A stretch of 64,000 bases of DNA, taken from NCBI GenBank assembly GCA_028277725.1, contig JANQFX010000112.1, positions 1 through 64,000 on the forward strand. Reading direction: 5' to 3'. The notes beneath the pieces were generated by a model. That model worked only from the letters and a program-made list of their open reading frames with translations, was not told the origin of the DNA and did not search any database. Positions 1 to 9,312 of this stretch are shown piece by piece. Numbering within the stretch: position 1 is the stretch's first letter; each line of letters starts with the position of its first letter. The translations under genes and the position numbers were made by a program. The DNA comes from Thiohalocapsa sp. (GTDB lineage Bacteria; Pseudomonadota; Gammaproteobacteria; Chromatiales; Chromatiaceae).

Positions 1-830
1 CGAGCACCAACGCTAGGGTCACCAGCGGACAGTCGGTGCGCCTCTCCTTGGATTTGCCGAAGGCGGCATGGGCGTTTGCATGGGCCGTGCCCTCGAACAT
101 AGGTGTTGGTCAGATCGTAGAGCGTGATCACCTCGTCGAGGTCGAACAGATCGCGCTCGCGTGCATATAGAAACGACTCCAACGCTGGCTTGTGCGCCAG
201 CAGCCAGTCGGAGATTCGGTACAGCGCCATCACATCCAGTTTGGCGAAATCGACATCGATCAACTCCCCCAGCGCGCTGCGTTGTTGCAGCCAGTGGTGG
301 GTGGCCAGTTCACTGCCCGGCGCCGTCATGCGCCCGATCAAGGTGCCGATGGCCGCGGCGCGCTGCGGACCGTTGAAGCCCAGCACCGTCAGTTGCTCAT
401 CCAAGCCCACGTGGCGCAACGCCGAGACGGCGACGTGCTCCACCGCCACGCTGCGCGGGCGCACCACGTCGAGCGCACCGACATCAATGCTGTGATACCG
501 CGTCGGCGCCGTGTCGCCGTCGCCGCGGCCTGCACGCGAGCGAATGACCTGTGCCGCATAGTGCTGCGCCATGTCTTCCCAACGCGCATCCAGTGCATCG
601 GCAAACGGATCCGATTGCGCGCCGAGCAATGCCTCAATGCGCTGCACCAACGCCGGCCATTGCGCCCGCGGCACGTCGAAATGCCGCCCGAGATTGAGCA
701 CCGTGCACTGGCGCACCCGACCGGCTTCGCGCACGGATTCCACCAACCGATAGGTGAAATACGGCTCCCCGCTGCGCCGGCTCTTGATCGTGGTGCGGCG
801 AATGTACATGCCGAGCATGCTGCGCCGCAT
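1..830 (-). pseudogene. IS1634-family transposase, 5' part, frameshifted and cut by the window edge
   Basis: Read on the minus strand, this stretch begins with MYIRRTTIKSRRSGEPYFTY, continues through a full N-terminal region and reaches YDLTNTY, the start of the YDLTNTYFEG motif typical of IS1634-type DDE transposases. At position 98 one extra base shifts the frame; skipping it restores FEGTAHANAHAAFGKSKER. The element therefore looks inactive, unless the extra base is a sequencing error. The start may be the ATG at 830, 818 or 809. The rest of the gene and the distal inverted repeat lie outside the window, so the element's limits cannot be set. An antisense frame of about 264 codons covers the same DNA but shows no protein-like features. 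Confidence 0.8.
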
Positions 831-1175
831 CGCCGTCAGGGTCAATGGCCCGGCAGTAGATTATGGCACTACACGGCGCCGCGCGATTCCAAGCCCCTGA
901 ACTGCATTATGCACACCACAACTGCGTGTACTATCGATCAGACACTTACAAGAAATCGGGAGCGCAAAGTGTTAAAGATGGGCTAAGCTCCCGGACGGGC
1001 ATTTCCACGCTCGTTGCTACCGCGGCCTGCGAGACGATGACGAAATCGCTCGCGATCAGCCGCGACATCCCGATGATCGCAGGGGCCGACGAAAGACAAC
1101 GCTGCTAGTAAATCTTGACCGCTGTACTAAGCTTTTCGAGCAGGTGAACTGAGACTCAGCGTTGGAGAGATCCGG
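831..1175. other. Non-coding gap, probable end of the IS1634 element plus intergenic DNA
   Basis: No coding region is supported here. The first 50 to 100 bases should hold the promoter-side end of the IS1634-type element, but without its other end the terminal repeat cannot be identified. The remainder leads into the nitrilase-like gene; a GGAGAG ribosome binding site lies just before 1176. Confidence 0.4.
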
Positions 1176-2312
1176 ATGCAGCCAGAGCCTACGTCGATAG
1201 CCGATGCCAAGAAGGAGGCACGCGTCTCATCGATGCGGCGAAGACGATTCTGCAAGTGGCTCGCAGCGAGTGCGCTCCTCGCGGGCCAGCGCTCACTTCT
1301 TGCGTCCCCCGAGGGCCCAGACTCGGCGTCGAGCGGAGTCACGCGGCTCAAGGTGGCGGCAATTCAGATGACGCCGCAACTCGGTGCTGTCGACGCGAAC
1401 CTGACGCAGGCGGAGCAGTTAGTCAGAGAAGCCGCCGCAAAGCAGGCATCGCTGATCATGCTGCCAGAGATGTTTACCTCCGCCGCCGCCTTTCACGAAG
1501 ACATCATCAAGGCAATCCGCCCCCTCGACGGTGCGCCAGCGCAGCTGCTGAGGGACCTGGCCAGGCAAGAGAACGCCATCGTCGGGGGCTCCTTCCTTGC
1601 GGAGGACCGGGGACGGGTGTTCAACACGTTTCTGCTGGTGATGCCGGACGGGACGACCTTCCGCCATGACAAGGATTTCCCGACCTACTGGGAGACCTGC
1701 TACTACGAGAAGGGCAATGACGACGGTGTCTTGCCCACGCCGCTCGGCTCATTCGGGACTGCGCTGTGCTGGGAGATGATCCGCTCCGGCACAGCCCGAC
1801 GCCTCCAAGGGAAGGTGCAGCTGCTGCTGGCCGGGTCCACCTGGTGGACCTTGCCCGAGGAAGCCGGTCCCGATCACCCGCTGCGTGCGGTTAATCTGCA
1901 GATGTTGATGGAGTCCCCGCCGAGGCTCGCCCGCATGTTGGGTGTGCCGGTCGTGCATGCCGCCCACGCCGGTCCCTTTCTCGGCTATGAGAGTCCGGAG
2001 CTTCCCGATGTGCCCTATCGGTCGGTCTACCTCGGTGAGGCCATGATCACGGACGCAAACGGTAAGGTCCTGGCGCGGCGCAGCTTGGAAGACGGTGCTG
2101 GTGTGGTGACCACGCACGTGACGGTTGGCTCCGAGGTGGCGCCGTCGGAAGCGATTCCCGAGCGATTCTGGCTCCCTGAGCAGATGCCGCAGGAATGGAT
2201 CGAGTCCTGGGACCGCTGGTTTGCACGGGGAGAGGATTACTACCAGACCGTGACGCTTCCGTATCTGGCCAGTGGTGAGATCGAGGAGTATGTCCCGCCC
2301 TACATGAGATGA
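1176..2312 (+). CDS. Exported carbon-nitrogen hydrolase (nitrilase superfamily)
   Basis: The protein (378 aa) has the nitrilase-fold Glu-Lys-Cys triad: E98 in LIMLPEMF, K166 in HDKDFPTYWE and C198 in ALCWEM. The family hydrolyses non-peptide C-N bonds (nitriles, amides, carbamoyl groups); the substrate cannot be told from sequence. The N-terminus carries an Arg-rich stretch followed by a hydrophobic run (RRRRFCKWLAASALLAG), so export by Sec or Tat is likely, which is unusual for a family that is mostly cytoplasmic. ATG 1176 has a good GGAGAG site; ATG 1233, just before the RRRRF stretch, is an alternative start that would make a more normal signal peptide. It is followed at 218 bp by a run of other exported proteins on the same strand. 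Confidence 0.85.
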   Translation: MQPEPTSIADAKKEARVSSMRRRRFCKWLAASALLAGQRSLLASPEGPDSASSGVTRLKVAAIQMTPQLGAVDANLTQAEQLVREAAAKQASLIMLPEMFTSAAAFHEDIIKAIRPLDGAPAQLLRDLARQENAIVGGSFLAEDRGRVFNTFLLVMPDGTTFRHDKDFPTYWETCYYEKGNDDGVLPTPLGSFGTALCWEMIRSGTARRLQGKVQLLLAGSTWWTLPEEAGPDHPLRAVNLQMLMESPPRLARMLGVPVVHAAHAGPFLGYESPELPDVPYRSVYLGEAMITDANGKVLARRSLEDGAGVVTTHVTVGSEVAPSEAIPERFWLPEQMPQEWIESWDRWFARGEDYYQTVTLPYLASGEIEEYVPPYMR

Positions 2313-2530
2313 AGCTGGCTGTAGATATTTCTTCAGGCTTCGTCGCGGCCGTTGTTGCCCGGGCGTCAGCTCATTCGAGACTGCCGGAAGTCGGTTCCGG
2401 CACGCTCAGGAAGTACTTGGCGATGAGCCCCAGGTCGACAGGCGCTGCCGCTCGACGACCGGTATTTGATAGGCCGGATCAGCCAAGGCGCATGACCGAA
2501 TGAACACGCTTCTAAAACAAGGAGACCGCG

Positions 2531-3049
2531 ATGAGACGCTTTGCTTTCGCTGTTGTCGCTGCCGGCGCGTCACTCATGGCATCGATGCTGGTTGGATGGC
2601 CCCTGTTTGCGGCAGCCGACCCGCCGAAGGGCTGGCAGTTTCTCCCCTTTGATCAGGCGTGGACGCTCGCTCAGCAGGATCAGCGTACCCTATTCGTGTA
2701 CTTCGGACGCCACGGATGTCCGTCGTGCGATAAGACCAACCGCGAAAGTCTCTCCGATCCCCGGGTGAAAGCAGCGTACCAGGCCAACTATGTCCTGACG
2801 TATGTCGACTCCGAGAGCGGTGACCGCTTGCGCCTGCCGAGCGGCGAGCGCATCACCGAGATGGAGTTGGGCGTGAAGCTCAAGGTGTTCGGGACGCCCT
2901 TCTTCTACTTCCTGCAACCAGACGGCGAGCCAGTGGCGCGCGTTCCGGGGTATCAAAGCGCCGAAGACTTCCTGTTGCTCGACGCTTACATCAAGGATGG
3001 ACACTTCAAGCAGCAAACGTTCGCCGACTTCAAGGCGAACCAATCATGA
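2531..3049 (+). CDS. Exported thioredoxin-fold protein with CPSC motif
   Basis: The 172-aa product has an N-terminal signal peptide (hydrophobic stretch about residues 5-28), then a thioredoxin fold with C63-P-S-C66 in YFGRHGCPSC and the cis-Pro region GTPFFYFL. It resembles SoxW-like and DsbD-gamma-like periplasmic thioredoxins, which reduce or exchange disulfides on partner proteins. An AAGGAG-type site (aacaaggagaccgcg) precedes ATG 2531. Its stop overlaps the start of the next gene by four bases (ATGA), so the two are probably translated together. Its partner is unknown; the propeller protein encoded next is the obvious candidate. Confidence 0.85.
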   Translation: MRRFAFAVVAAGASLMASMLVGWPLFAAADPPKGWQFLPFDQAWTLAQQDQRTLFVYFGRHGCPSCDKTNRESLSDPRVKAAYQANYVLTYVDSESGDRLRLPSGERITEMELGVKLKVFGTPFFYFLQPDGEPVARVPGYQSAEDFLLLDAYIKDGHFKQQTFADFKANQS

Positions 3050-4287
3050 TACGCGGCGCGCTCTTAGTGGGGGGGCTCTACTTGCCCTCTCTCGTATCCG
3101 CTTCGCCCTGGACCTTTGACGATCCGGTGACCGTCGCTAGCCACAGTGAGCGCCCGTATTTTCACCACCTCGACGGCGCCGGACGGATGCATATCGCGGC
3201 ATCGAGCGTCGAAGTAGCGCTCATCTGGGAAGACGACCGCAGCGGTGCGCCGCAAGTCTATGTCGCGGTTAAACCGCATTCGGGGAAGTCGTTTCCGCGC
3301 ACCGATCAGGTCAGCGATGGCGCGGAGGCCTACGAGCCCGCCATCACCACGATCGGGGAGCACCGCTGGCTGGCGGCCTGGGAGCAAGATGGCGCCGTCG
3401 TGGCGCGTGTCATCGCTGCCGATGGACTAGGGCCGGTGTGTCTGCTGGGTGAAAAGACCAGCCGTCAGGTGGTCCTGGCCAGCGATCACTCAGAGCGTAT
3501 CGCTGCACTTTGGGCGCACCAGCAACGGGGTGGTCAACTGATCGTGTCGGCCGATCTACGGGTCGAAGCGGACAAGGTCACCCTCGCAGCACCACCAGTG
3601 CCCCTATCCCGCCTCACCGACCGTCCGTATCAGGGCTTTCCGGCCGCAGCCTGGGCAGCGGACGGGCGGTTGCTGGTCGCCTGGGAAGATCGCCGCGCAG
3701 GGCATACCCGATTGTTCCACTCCTGGCGTGACTCCGGACAGCCGTTCGCGCCGGCGCATCAGTTGAACCAGCACTTCGCACCGACCGGCGAGGAGGGAAA
3801 GCACGTCGGACTCGGCACCGGCGTCATGCGCGTCTCGCTGGCCATTGACGAGGGGGGAATGGCCCGGACCGTCTGGCTGGACAAGCGCGATGCCAAGTCT
3901 GGTTACGCCGTCTGGGGTGCGGCGAGCCATGACGGCGGCCTCAGTTTCGGGCCAAACCAGCGGGTCCAGGACGCGCTCGGTGATGCGGTGGCGCAGTGGC
4001 ATGCGTCCGTTGCAGGTGGTAAGCCCGGTTTCGTCGCCGCCTGGGACGATACGCGTGAGGACTGGGCCGATCCGAGCGAGCCAGGCGACGTGCTGGTCTC
4101 GTGGAATTCCGGGTCCGGTTGGAGCGACGACCTTTTGGTTCCAGGGGCGTCAGGTGAAGGCTACCAGGGCAGTCCTGCGGTGACGATCGACCCGCGTGGC
4201 GACCTCCACTTGGTTTGGATCGAACGCGATGACCTGTCATCACCAACGCGGCTGCGTTACCTGCGGGGAGCTATCGATGGAGACTAG
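3046..4287 (+). CDS. Exported BNR/sialidase-like beta-propeller protein
   Basis: A 413-aa protein with a short signal peptide (GALLVGGLYLPSLVSA) and repeated propeller blades. One clear Asp-box-like motif is SHDGGLSF, and degenerate copies (HSGKSFPRTD, RDSGQPFAP) and repeated VAWEDxR segments are seen. The fold is that of exo-alpha-sialidases, but the catalytic Arg triad and Tyr cannot be assigned, so enzymatic activity is not claimed; many such proteins only bind. It starts inside the stop of the thioredoxin gene and its end overlaps the next start by 11 bp, which makes the three genes one translational unit. Confidence 0.75.
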   Translation: MIRGALLVGGLYLPSLVSASPWTFDDPVTVASHSERPYFHHLDGAGRMHIAASSVEVALIWEDDRSGAPQVYVAVKPHSGKSFPRTDQVSDGAEAYEPAITTIGEHRWLAAWEQDGAVVARVIAADGLGPVCLLGEKTSRQVVLASDHSERIAALWAHQQRGGQLIVSADLRVEADKVTLAAPPVPLSRLTDRPYQGFPAAAWAADGRLLVAWEDRRAGHTRLFHSWRDSGQPFAPAHQLNQHFAPTGEEGKHVGLGTGVMRVSLAIDEGGMARTVWLDKRDAKSGYAVWGAASHDGGLSFGPNQRVQDALGDAVAQWHASVAGGKPGFVAAWDDTREDWADPSEPGDVLVSWNSGSGWSDDLLVPGASGEGYQGSPAVTIDPRGDLHLVWIERDDLSSPTRLRYLRGAIDGD

Positions 4288-5264
4288 CAGAGCGCACGGA
4301 GGAATGGCCGGATCCCGCTACGGGGCCGTAATCGCATCGCTCCCGAGCCGTCTCGCCTGCACCCTCGTCGCGATGTCTCTTTTCAGGGCAACCTCCCACG
4401 CCGCGGAGCTGCTGAAGGTCCATGAGCTTGCCGAGAACGTCTTTGCACTGGTCGGCCCGCTGACCAATCGTGACGCCGAGAATCTGGGCAACAACGCGAC
4501 CTTTGGCGTCGTGGTCACCGAGGACGGCGTCGTACTCATTGACCCGGGCGGATCCTACAAAGGGGCGAAGATGATCGATGCGGCGATTCGTCGGATCACC
4601 GACAAGCCCCGTCGAGGTCGTGATCAACACCGGCGGACAAGACCATCGATGGCTGGGAAACGCCTATTTCGTGGCCCAAGGCGCCCGCATCATCGCGAGC
4701 GAACAGGCCGTAGCGGACCAACAGACGCGATCACGCGACCAGCTCATCGCACTGGCCCACCTGGTCGGCCCGGACGGTCTCGAAGGCACGAAACCAGTGT
4801 ACGCCGACGAGACCTTTTCGGAGGCGACGTCATTGACCGTCGGTGAGACCCGTTTGGAACTCCTGCATCCTGGTCCCGCACATACGCCGGGTGACAGTTT
4901 CGTCTGGCTGCCGGAACAAGGAATCCTGTTCAGCGGCGACATCGTCTATATAGATCGCATGTTGAGTATTGGCCCGCAGTCGCAGCATAGGGAATGGATT
5001 TCGGCCTTCGAGGCGCTGGCGGCGCTGGAACCCAAAGTGGTGGTCGCGGGACATGGCGATCCGGCCGACATCCGCAAGGCCACCGCCGATACCTATGAGT
5101 ATCTCGTGTTCCTACGCCAGGCCGTAGTCGATCTCATGGAACAGGGTGGGGGCATCGAGGATATCGGAACCATCGACCAATCAAGATTCGATTATCTTGC
5201 GAACTACGATGCGTTGAAGGGCCGAAACGCGCAGCGCGTCTACGAGGAGGCGGAGTGGGAGTAG
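4277..5264 (+). pseudogene. Exported metallo-beta-lactamase-fold hydrolase, split by a one-base frameshift
   Basis: The N-terminal half (from ATG 4277, with GGGGAG upstream) has a signal-like stretch and typical MBL strands (ATFGVVVTEDGVVLIDPG). In a CCCC run at 4607-4610 one extra C shifts the frame; dropping it joins ITDKP to VEVVINTGGQDHRWLGN and gives a protein of about 328 aa ending at 5264. The usual HxHxDH metal motif reads GGQDHRWLG, so the first two His are absent while the DH pair, the later AHTPGD, SGD and GHGDP elements remain. The family includes periplasmic hydrolases linked to quinoprotein and sulfur oxidation. The frameshift may be a homopolymer sequencing error; otherwise the gene is broken. 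Confidence 0.75.
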
Positions 5265-5729
5265 GTGTTTTCGGGCGCTCACGACTTCCCTGGACGCTGT
5301 GCCAGCAGCATTCTTTCTCCTCCGTGCTCGCCCAGAGCCAGCGCCTGCTGAGGAATCTGTGTACTTGATCACCTATCTGGGGGTCTTGTTGCGCGAGGCG
5401 ATACTCGGTGACTGCGTCCGGACAGAAGAGTCCATGGCGGAACGCATGCAGATGGACCAGGAGGCCGCTGAGCAGCAGACCCTGTTGCCGCCGGCCACGC
5501 AGGCAGTGCAGCAATCGGCTGCACCGTCCGTTGCCTCAGAGGTAAGAGGGCAACTTGTAAACGCGCTGCTCAAACTCGACCAGAGGGAGGCTCGGTGGCG
5601 TAACCACGTGGTCGAGGATCGGCTCGATCGGAACGGAATCGGCAAGGAAGGCGATGATGTGCTGGGTGTCTGCTCCGAGTCCGAGGACGAAGCCGGTAGA
5701 CGCCAGGCGGCGGTGTACGACGAAACACT
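5265..5729. other. Gap without a convincing gene upstream of the first CadC-like regulator
   Basis: An open frame of 144 codons starts at GTG 5299 and ends by a four-base overlap (ATGA) with the regulator at 5730, which could suggest coupling. However its third codon positions are not as GC-rich as in the neighbouring genes, the product (rich in E, Q and A) resembles nothing I recognise, and frames on the opposite strand are equally open. I regard it as more likely non-coding or a degraded gene. The promoter of the regulator should lie here. Confidence 0.3.
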
Positions 5730-7415
5730 ATGAATGAACTTGATCGGACTGATTTCTCCCTGGGGGAATGGTATGTCTCTCCCCTTGAAAGTCTTGTCAG
5801 GCGTGGGAATGAGTGCGTCCACCTGGAACCCCTGGCCATGGAAGTCCTGGTGTACCTTGCCCGCCATGCCGGCGAGGTTGTGCATCGTGAATCGCTTGAA
5901 ACAGAGGTCTGGCGCGGCGCCATTGTGAGCTATGACGCGCTGACCAACACCATCATCAAGTTACGCAAAGCGCTGGCGGACAGTGCCAAACAACCCCGTT
6001 ATATCGCGACCATCCCCAAGAAAGGCTACCAGCTCATTGCCGAGGTCACTTGGCAGGAGCAGGCATCCGCCGATCACAATCCCGATAATGGCACCTCGCC
6101 AAATCCTGATTCCGCGGTTCCCGGCACGCGCTCCTGGGATTCACGCGTCAACCCGTTTCTGCTGCTTCTGCTGGGCATCGGATTGCTCGCGGCAGGGTGG
6201 TTCGGCAGTCGTGGGCCACCCGCCATTGCAACAGCTTCATCGATCGTTGTGATGCCATTTGTCAACCTGAGTGGTGATTCCCAACAGGCCTACCTTGCCG
6301 ACGGTATTACTGAAGATATCACGACGGACCTGTCTCGACTCTCGGAGATACGTGTAGTCGCGGGCAACACGGCACTCAGGTACAAGGACGAGCAGGTGTC
6401 GCCCGAGCAGGTGGGCAAAGAGCTCGATGTGCAATTCGTTCTGAAGGGCAGTGTGCGTCAGGCGGGAGATGAACTGAGGGTGAACGCGCAACTGGTGGAT
6501 ACGACATCGGGCTTCAATGTTTGGGCGGAACGTTATGATCGTCGGGTCGAGGATGTCTTCGCCGTCCAGGATGATGTGACGAAGAGTATCGTGCAGGCGT
6601 TCGCGTTGAACCTGACGCAGCAGGAAAGACAACGTCTCGCGAAACAGGCCACCGCGAACCTGCAGGCCTACGACTATTTCCAGGAGGGGCAGCGCTTGTT
6701 CAAGATCAATACCCGGGAAGCCAACCGCGATGCCTATGATATGTATCGCAAAGCGATCGAAACCGACGCCTCCTATGGTCGGGCTTACGGGGCGATGGCC
6801 GTTGTACTGGGGGTGAACTACCGGCGCGACTGGACAGATAACTCGATCGAGACCCTGGATCGTGCACTTGAACTGGCGAAAAGAGCCGTGGCCCTGGATG
6901 ATTCCACGCCGCAGAACTGGTGGGCCCTAGGGTTCGTGTATCTGGCGCACAAGGATTTTATCCAGGCTGAGCAGGCTGCGCTGAAATCCACCGAAGTTGC
7001 GCCCAATTATGCCGACGGTTACGGTCTTTTGGGTCTTATAAACAGTTTCATCGGGCGGCCGGCAGAGGCCATAGAATTCAATGACAAGGGAGTGGCCCTG
7101 AATCCGTATTACTCATTCGAGTACCTGATCACCTATGGTCTCGCCTATTATACCCTGGGGCAATACGCCAAGGCCGTGGAGGTGCTGGAACGGGCGCAAG
7201 AGCGGAATGCCAACAACGTTGTGGTGAAGTACTTGTTGTGCGCCAGCTACGTCAGGCTGGGCCGACTGACCGATGCCGAATGGGTTGCTGATGAGCTGCA
7301 ATTACTGACTCCCACCGCCAGGCTGGCCAATGTCGAGAGAAACTTCCCGCTGGCCAACAACGATACCAAGGACGCCCTGCTTGCGGATTTGCGCAGCGCC
7401 GGGCTGAGACGCTAA
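5730..7415 (+). CDS. CadC-like membrane transcriptional regulator with TolB-like and TPR domains
   Basis: The 561-aa product begins with an OmpR/PhoB-type winged helix (about 10-105; VWRGAIVSYDALTNTIIKLR is the recognition region and IATIPKKGYQL the C-terminal wing), then a linker and one membrane helix at about 141-158 (NPFLLLLLGIGLLAAGWFG). The periplasmic part has a TolB/FlgO-like domain (VVMPFVNLSGDSQQAYLADG) followed by TPR repeats from about residue 310. This is the layout of one-component membrane regulators such as CadC that bind DNA inside and sense outside. It is followed by the ankyrin-thioredoxin gene on the same strand, its most likely target or partner. A homologue with the same layout is at 11935. 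Confidence 0.85.
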   Translation: MNELDRTDFSLGEWYVSPLESLVRRGNECVHLEPLAMEVLVYLARHAGEVVHRESLETEVWRGAIVSYDALTNTIIKLRKALADSAKQPRYIATIPKKGYQLIAEVTWQEQASADHNPDNGTSPNPDSAVPGTRSWDSRVNPFLLLLLGIGLLAAGWFGSRGPPAIATASSIVVMPFVNLSGDSQQAYLADGITEDITTDLSRLSEIRVVAGNTALRYKDEQVSPEQVGKELDVQFVLKGSVRQAGDELRVNAQLVDTTSGFNVWAERYDRRVEDVFAVQDDVTKSIVQAFALNLTQQERQRLAKQATANLQAYDYFQEGQRLFKINTREANRDAYDMYRKAIETDASYGRAYGAMAVVLGVNYRRDWTDNSIETLDRALELAKRAVALDDSTPQNWWALGFVYLAHKDFIQAEQAALKSTEVAPNYADGYGLLGLINSFIGRPAEAIEFNDKGVALNPYYSFEYLITYGLAYYTLGQYAKAVEVLERAQERNANNVVVKYLLCASYVRLGRLTDAEWVADELQLLTPTARLANVERNFPLANNDTKDALLADLRSAGLRR

Positions 7416-7540
7416 CTCTATGTTCTTGAGGCGATTTGGCGCTCGTCGGTTTTTCGTCGGCTTTCCATCGTGCTTGGGCGGGGTTTTTGTGTCGGCTGCT
7501 GCGCATACTCAGCGCACATCCAGAGGCCCCGGGAGGCGGC

Positions 7541-9100
7541 ATGAAACCAGTCTACACCATGAAGAGGTCTCTTCTTTCCATGCTGCTGGCAGCAGTCGGC
7601 TTGACGTCGGGTTCGAACCTCGTCAACGCAGCGAACCCCCTCACCCTGAATGCGCCGGTGCGACACGTCGATGCCGCGACATTGCCAGCAGACATTGAGG
7701 GCAAGACCGTACTGGATGAGCAGGACGCAGATGGCTGGACGGCATTGATGTACGCCACCAACGCCGAGGATGCAGAACAAGTGGAAGCACTGTTGAAAGC
7801 TGGGGCCTCGCCAGATATCGGCGATAAGCTTGCCCGTACGCCGCTCGAGCTCGCAACCAAGGCACCGCTTGGCATCACTCGGTTGTTGATCAAGGCAGGG
7901 GCGGATGTGAATGTCCGCAATGCGGGCGGTATTCCCGTGGTCATGACAGCGGCAGGCCAGGGTCGCATGGATGTCGTTAAGACACTGCTTGCTGCGGGCG
8001 CGCGGCTGGACTTCAAGGATTATCAAGGCAGGACTATCATGGACTGGGCGGAACGCGGCGGCAATGCCGAGTTGGCGGCGTTTTTGAAGCCGCGCTTTGA
8101 AAAGGCGGCCGCCGAAGCCAATACCAAATCGGGCGAAGATTTCGTCGAGGAAATGTTCGCGGACGCGGTTCAGCCGGACTGGTTTATCCCCAGTTTCCTG
8201 GATCTGAACGAAGACCTGAACGATGCCCTGCAGAAGGGTAAGCAGGGGTTGATGGTTTACGTGGGTTTGAAACGCTGCAGCTATTGCCAAGCGTTCATGG
8301 AGAACACCCTCGCCAAGCAGGATATCGCGAGCCGGGTGCAACGCCTGTTCGATGCTGTCGGGCTGGATATATTCAGCAATAATGAAATGCTGGATCCCAC
8401 CGGCAAGGCATTTACCGTCGCCTCTTTTGTTACCGCGAAGAAAGCCAACTATTCCCCGACGATGATATTCTACGGCAAAGAGGGCCGTCAGCTGCTCAAG
8501 ATCGTCGGTTACTATCCGCCGGAACGATTTCGTCTCGTGCTGGATTACCTTGAAGGCGGACACTACGAGCGTGAAAGGCTTTACACGTACATAACCCGAC
8601 ACATGTCGGACAAAGGCCAGGCCAGGGCGAAGTTGCAGAAGGATGACCTCTTCCCGAATACAACGTTCACCCTGGATCGGAAAAGCGAACGCGGCCGTCG
8701 CCCGCTCGTGGTCTTGTTTGAACAGCCGGACTGTCTTGCCTGTGACAGGTTTCATGAGCGTGTACTGACAGATAAGTCGATCCGCCGCCTGCTCAAACAG
8801 TTCGATGCCGTACAACTGGACGCCACTGATACATTGACCGCCGTGGTCACCCCTGGTGGCAGTCGTACCTTACCGAGAGACTGGTATACCCAATTGGGTC
8901 TGAGCTACAGCCCGGCCATGGTATTCTATGATGAATCAGGAGACGAGATCACGCGGCTGGATTCCGAAACAAAACGTTGGCGCGTGGAAGGGACGCTGCA
9001 GCTGATCCTGGAGAGAAGCTACACCAGCGATACCCAGGTACAACGCTGGCGACGCGACAAGGCGGTTGAGTTTTATCAGATGCAGCAGCCGGAAAGCTAG
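7541..9100 (+). CDS. Exported ankyrin-repeat protein with two thioredoxin-fold domains
   Basis: From ATG 7541, which has GGGAGG six bases upstream, the product is 519 aa (an in-frame TTG-type start at 7436 would add 35 unlikely residues). It has a signal peptide (KRSLLSMLLAAVGLTSG), ankyrin repeats at about 60-170 (DGWTALMYAT, GASPDIGDKLARTPLELATK), a first thioredoxin-like domain with C246-S-Y-C249 and a second with C398-L-A-C401. Two CxxC sites on one exported scaffold suggest a periplasmic disulfide or thiol carrier docked through ankyrin repeats; this is inference. The spacing of 125 bp behind the regulator suggests a regulated pair. A deleted paralogue is at 9313-10064 on the other strand. 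Confidence 0.8.
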   Translation: MKPVYTMKRSLLSMLLAAVGLTSGSNLVNAANPLTLNAPVRHVDAATLPADIEGKTVLDEQDADGWTALMYATNAEDAEQVEALLKAGASPDIGDKLARTPLELATKAPLGITRLLIKAGADVNVRNAGGIPVVMTAAGQGRMDVVKTLLAAGARLDFKDYQGRTIMDWAERGGNAELAAFLKPRFEKAAAEANTKSGEDFVEEMFADAVQPDWFIPSFLDLNEDLNDALQKGKQGLMVYVGLKRCSYCQAFMENTLAKQDIASRVQRLFDAVGLDIFSNNEMLDPTGKAFTVASFVTAKKANYSPTMIFYGKEGRQLLKIVGYYPPERFRLVLDYLEGGHYERERLYTYITRHMSDKGQARAKLQKDDLFPNTTFTLDRKSERGRRPLVVLFEQPDCLACDRFHERVLTDKSIRRLLKQFDAVQLDATDTLTAVVTPGGSRTLPRDWYTQLGLSYSPAMVFYDESGDEITRLDSETKRWRVEGTLQLILERSYTSDTQVQRWRRDKAVEFYQMQQPES

Positions 9101-9312
9101 CGTCGATCGAGCGTGAAGGAGAGAGGGCAGGCAATCCGATCAGTGATGTCCAAGCGCAGGGGCGGCAGTCGAGCCCGACCTGGCCGAGGGAAGGGGGGCA
9201 GGCTGGGTTAGCGGCTCATGCGCTGGTGCGAATCGTACTCCGTGTCCGGATGCAGCGGATCGTATTCGGCCGGTGGGTCGAGCATTTGCAATGTCGCGGT
9301 TGCGCCCTCGCG

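Noticed and set aside
192-986. Plus-strand open frame of 264 codons at the left edge
   Set aside because: It is antisense to the IS1634-type transposase, whose protein motifs are clear on the minus strand.
2309-2503. 64-codon frame overlapping the nitrilase stop
   Set aside because: The ATGA overlap is suggestive but the product has no features and low-quality composition; probably intergenic.
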